This document shows positions 60,787-64,000 of a stretch of DNA of 64,000 nucleotides, piece by piece; the stretch's first letter is position 1; the number at the start of each line of letters is the position of its first letter. Both the position numbers and the translations under genes were made by a program. Origin of the DNA: Lanius collurio (taxonomy: Eukaryota; Chordata; Aves; Passeriformes; Laniidae); NCBI GenBank assembly GCA_020086605.1, contig JACBWW010000007.1:26098462-26162461 (forward strand). The letters run 5' to 3'. The notes below the pieces were generated by a model that was given only the letters and a program-made list of their open reading frames with translations, was not told the DNA's origin and made no database searches.

Positions 60787-61050
60787 TTAGGAGTTTGGGA
60801 GTTCTTCTTTAACTCTTCCTTTTTTCCCAAAAAAATACTGTTTAGTCCATGCACCCTTAGGTCCTGTAGCATCTATTGCAACATCAATAATGGAATCTGG
60901 AGTCATCCACCTCAAAAACGCCAAGAGAAGGAAGTTCAAAACAGCTAAAAAAGCAAAAATACACCCAGTCACTGGGCCACAGTGAGTCATCAGTCTGTCA
61001 AGTCGCTCATTCATTGGTAAAACCACTTCATCTGCAACTCTGTCATACAC
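60787..61050 (-). CDS. PIGA: PIGA last coding exon
   Basis: This exon encodes 87 residues starting [20 protein letters not shown]. It continues with a roughly 18-residue membrane span ([18 protein letters not shown]) and the lumenal tail [20 protein letters not shown] to KEELPNS, ending in TAA. The first codon is GTG for Val following a tttgtttag acceptor; it is not a start. Confidence 0.96.
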   Translation of the reverse strand: MYDRVADEVVLPMNERLDRLMTHCGPVTGCIFAFLAVLNFLLLAFLRWMTPDSIIDVAIDATGPKGAWTKQYFFGKKGRVKEELPNS

Positions 61051-63353
61051 CTAAACAAAAACAAAAAGTAAGATCTTAAAAACACATTGCTTCTACCTCA
61101 AAAATCAGGCAGTACTTTGCTGTCATTGCACAAAATAAATTATCTGTTCTTAGCTACCAGATGGGCCAAACATTACCCCCAAAAAACTTTGCAGATTATA
61201 AATGCTGATTTATGAGTCCTGTTCTAGATGTTTTATTAATTTAAGGAAAAATATGAAACTTTCTCTTTTTTTACACACTTCAAAAGTATTTAATTAACTA
61301 GGAAGGCTGCATAATTTGTCTCTCATGTAATACTATACAGAAAGGGTTGGGGGTTCTAAGTAATTGAATGGGTTCTAATCTCATATTCACATCAGCCATA
61401 GGAAGAGCCTGAACATGCAATTACTAAATTTTAAACACAAAGCTGAATGAACTCATAGGTGAGTTTGGCAATATTGCAAATCTCTGTATTTGAACAATGA
61501 AACAAATCATAACAGGCTCATGATTTTTGTTTAAAGAAACACTAGCTGAATTACTGCACAAAGCAAATACATGCTACTAGTGACTTATACATGTCAACCA
61601 CAGCCAACTACAAACCCACTACAAACCACTCCAAAAAGGCTTGAAGAACACAGTTTTTTCCTTAAGAATGTTACAAACTTCATCCTAAATGTAACTTAGC
61701 CATATGCTAACAAGCAACTGTCCTCTGTACAATGTAAGATCTATGCATACTTTACCAATTCTATGAACATTTTCCTTCATGGAATACTGCTGGGTTTTTT
61801 TAAGAAAGAGCTATATAAGCAAACTCAAATCTATGCTAACATTTACAAAAGCTCTGCAATTCAAATGTTGCTTGCAGTTACAAAATCATAAAATGAACAG
61901 TACTGCTAGCACTTGGAAATAATAAAATAAACTGGTTGTACATGGCACTTCAAGGAGGCTTACAAGAGATACATAGCTGAGTGCACTTCAATCTAAGTAA
62001 GAGGCATGGGGTTCAGCAACTCTCTCCTTCCTAAAACACTGGAGCTGAAGTCAGAAGTGACCCATCTCTACAGGTGTTTGTAACATCCCTGCAGCCAGCA
62101 TTCTTCACTACAGGCAGTTTTTACACTGAAGCGCGGTTCTAATACTGAAAAACTATTTCAAAACTATGAAAATTAGTTTTCACTACAACCACAGCTTATG
62201 TAAACACAGCTGTGTTCAGCCTTCCAGCATTAAACTACCTCTCACAATTTTAAACCAGTTGTTAGCCCATGGCATAGCTTTGTAATGAACTGCCTTTCCT
62301 TCTTTGTACACCTTAGGCAGCAGTTTTCCAATTACACCAGAAAAGTTACTTTGTGTGAACACTTGAATAAATACATGAGTAGAAATCTAACCAAACATCT
62401 AGACTGCTCTACACCTTATTTACCTGCAGTCATGGCACATTAGAAAATAAAAACAGAAAAAATGCACATATCTAGACATGTATTTGGGGAAAACAAAAAG
62501 CATTTTCTGAACCTTTTAAAACCATGCTTGACAGAAAACATACTGAAAAATTATACTGGAATATTACGTTGCCTTTTCCTGGTGTTAAAATTAAGAGTCA
62601 AACATGGTTAGAAAGGGAAAAAGGGATCTTACTTTGGTATTTAAGGATCCTTAGATGCACACGTCCAGGTCAAATGCATCGAAATACCCACCACAAGGCA
62701 CAACCCCAAAAGATTTGATATAACATTATAGGTTTTGCTAATTAGCACAGCTATCAAAAATGCCCCAACGAGAGGCTCAAGTGAGCCCCCCTCCCCAAGG
62801 AACCTTCCCCTGGATGGTTCTATCTTAGCTTACAAAATGGGTTCTGGACAGGACCTTGGGGTCTGGGGCACACTGATCCCTAACTACGAAGCTTCTGAAA
62901 TGTTCAGTCTCCCAGCTTGACAAAAAAGTCCAAGAACGTATGCAAAAATGCACTAAGAATACAAATATTGTAAAAAGGGATAAAAAGCAGTATAAAAGAA
63001 AAAAAGAAAAAAAAAAAAAAAAAACCAAAAAATCTTCATGGCATCAATTACACAGTGAATGTGCACAGTAATATTTGAATATTTGAAAGCAAGAATTGTT
63101 TCAGAAATGTACTTTCAGAGAATTTAAAAGAAGTGATTATACATACTTTCTCAGTTCTCTCTGCTACGTTCCTCCATGTATAAAATGTCTTTACTTCATT
63201 ATGAACCGTTTCTGGAGGTGGAAGAGTTCCTGATCTGAGCTGGGCAATAGCTTTTTCTAGTCCATCACACAAAGATTTCACAGAGGGCTCACACAAAATG
63301 ATGAGATTTTCTGGAAGTACCTCTGGAATCCCACCTACTCTTGTACTCACCAC
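60787..63353 (-). CDS. PIGA: PIGA, GPI N-acetylglucosaminyltransferase catalytic subunit (partial, last two coding exons)
   Basis: Exons 63353-63147 and 61050-60787 encode the C-terminal 156 residues (the human protein has 484). PIGA is the glycosyltransferase (GT4 family) subunit of the ER-membrane complex that transfers GlcNAc from UDP-GlcNAc to phosphatidylinositol on the cytosolic face, the first step of GPI-anchor synthesis. Diagnostic stretches are [36 protein letters not shown], a membrane span ([18 protein letters not shown]) and [20 protein letters not shown]. The acceptor-side EX7E catalytic region lies in earlier exons beyond position 64000. Identity is secure; the gene is cut only by the window edge, not broken. 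Confidence 0.97.
61051..63146 (-). other. PIGA last intron
   Basis: About 2.1 kb of A/T-rich intron with a poly-A run near 63005-63024. No gene was recognised. Confidence 0.9.
63147..63353 (-). CDS. PIGA: PIGA penultimate coding exon
   Basis: This 207-nt phase-0 exon encodes 69 residues from [20 protein letters not shown] to [14 protein letters not shown]. This is the end of the GT-B Rossmann domain. The acceptor is tgtttcaaag and the donor is GTATGT. The exon length matches what I recall for human PIGA exon 5. Confidence 0.96.
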
Positions 63354-64000
63354 CTTTGAAACAAACAAAAGAAACAGTACATATGCAACATAACAAATGA
63401 AATTGTGTGATGACAATGCTATTACCTAGTTTAGATGCAGCACTTTAAAAAAACAGGAAAATATCATGGTTTGGGAAATTGACCTGTATGTGAGCTAAAG
63501 GTGCAAGCCCCAGAGAAGGGAGAGCATAGCAGATTATCTTCAACGTTGTCCAGAATGATTCTTTGGTCCCATGATAAGACAGAAGACTTGGTCTAATGAC
63601 TGGTTATGAGACACCTTTCCTGAAGGTGTTTGCCACAGTACACAACTATGATTTTGGACTTTTCCTCCACTGTTACCCCTATTTGGAGAGGATAATTTTA
63701 CCACATACATAAAATTTCAGTTTCCTAGGCTACTGAACATTTGCAAAAATGTATTTATCAGTTCAGTAATTTTAATCTGAACTGTAATTTTTAAAGGGAA
63801 ATCAGAAATTACTTAGAGTCCTATTGTGCAATCATCTCTAAACACTGGAGAATAAGAAACTGCAGAACTTCCTCACCGCTAGAGAAGAAAAGAAGTGATA
63901 AGGGAATAACTACAACTAGGTAGTAACTCCTGTCAAAGGGTACTAAAGTCACTCACATTTTCTATATTTACTGTATATTAAGTACTCCTATCAGTCTGTC
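63354..64000 (-). other. PIGA intron, open at window edge
   Basis: This is A/T-rich sequence upstream of the penultimate exon. The preceding PIGA exon was looked for and not found, so it lies beyond the window. Confidence 0.85.

Noticed and set aside
60787..61050. GTG at 61050 as a start codon
   Set aside because: It is the first codon (Val) of the last PIGA exon after a splice acceptor, and matches the internal VYDRV of PIGA.
1..64000. tRNA genes, CRISPR arrays, intact retroviruses, bacterial-type operons
   Set aside because: No B-box-like or cloverleaf sequence, no spaced direct-repeat array, no paired LTRs or retroviral proteins, and the genes are spliced vertebrate genes.

Overview
This is a vertebrate nuclear genome window, most probably from a bird. 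It carries several CR1 (chicken-repeat-1) LINE fragments with the typical 3' tail, and it has the gene order ASB9 - ASB11 - PIGA. That order is known from human Xp22.2 and, from general knowledge, from chicken chromosome 1. Intron/exon structure is clear, and the sequence is a draft assembly (a 322-base N gap at 15361-15682 and a stray n at 6863). No bacterial, organellar or viral gene was recognised.

All recognised genes lie on the minus strand. Reading from the right: PIGA is partial, with only its last two coding exons (63147-63353 and 60787-61050) inside the window. ASB11 is complete, with seven coding exons between 54129 and 41779 (322 residues). ASB9 is complete, with seven coding exons between 26058 and 13106 (290 residues). 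I built both ASB models exon by exon from splice sites and reading phase. The two genes have the same number of coding exons, the same phases and, for exons 3-7, the same lengths (108, 151, 135, 192 and 125 nt), as expected for an old tandem duplicate pair. Both encode ankyrin-repeat substrate receptors with a C-terminal SOCS box for Elongin B/C-Cullin-5 ubiquitin ligases. ASB11 also has an N-terminal hydrophobic, membrane-anchor-like segment. PIGA is the catalytic subunit of the enzyme that starts GPI-anchor synthesis. It is a neighbour by conserved synteny, not by shared pathway.

Layout: 1-12000 is gene-poor, with a small CpG-rich islet near 6 kb and a poly-T assembly problem at 6.8 kb. ASB9 fills 13.1-26.1 kb and has a CpG-rich promoter region at about 26.15-26.86 kb that contains a 23-bp E-box minisatellite. 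The interval 26.9-41.7 kb is intergenic, with two long CR1 copies. ASB11 fills 41.8-54.1 kb. The interval 54.2-60.8 kb is the ASB11 upstream region plus the probable PIGA 3' UTR. PIGA runs off the right edge.

I found no convincing new molecular system. The observations most worth checking are the weak splice donor of ASB9 exon 6, which could yield a SOCS-less protein; the E-box minisatellite upstream of ASB9; an internally deleted CR1; and an unassigned signal-peptide-like ORF at 11.55 kb.
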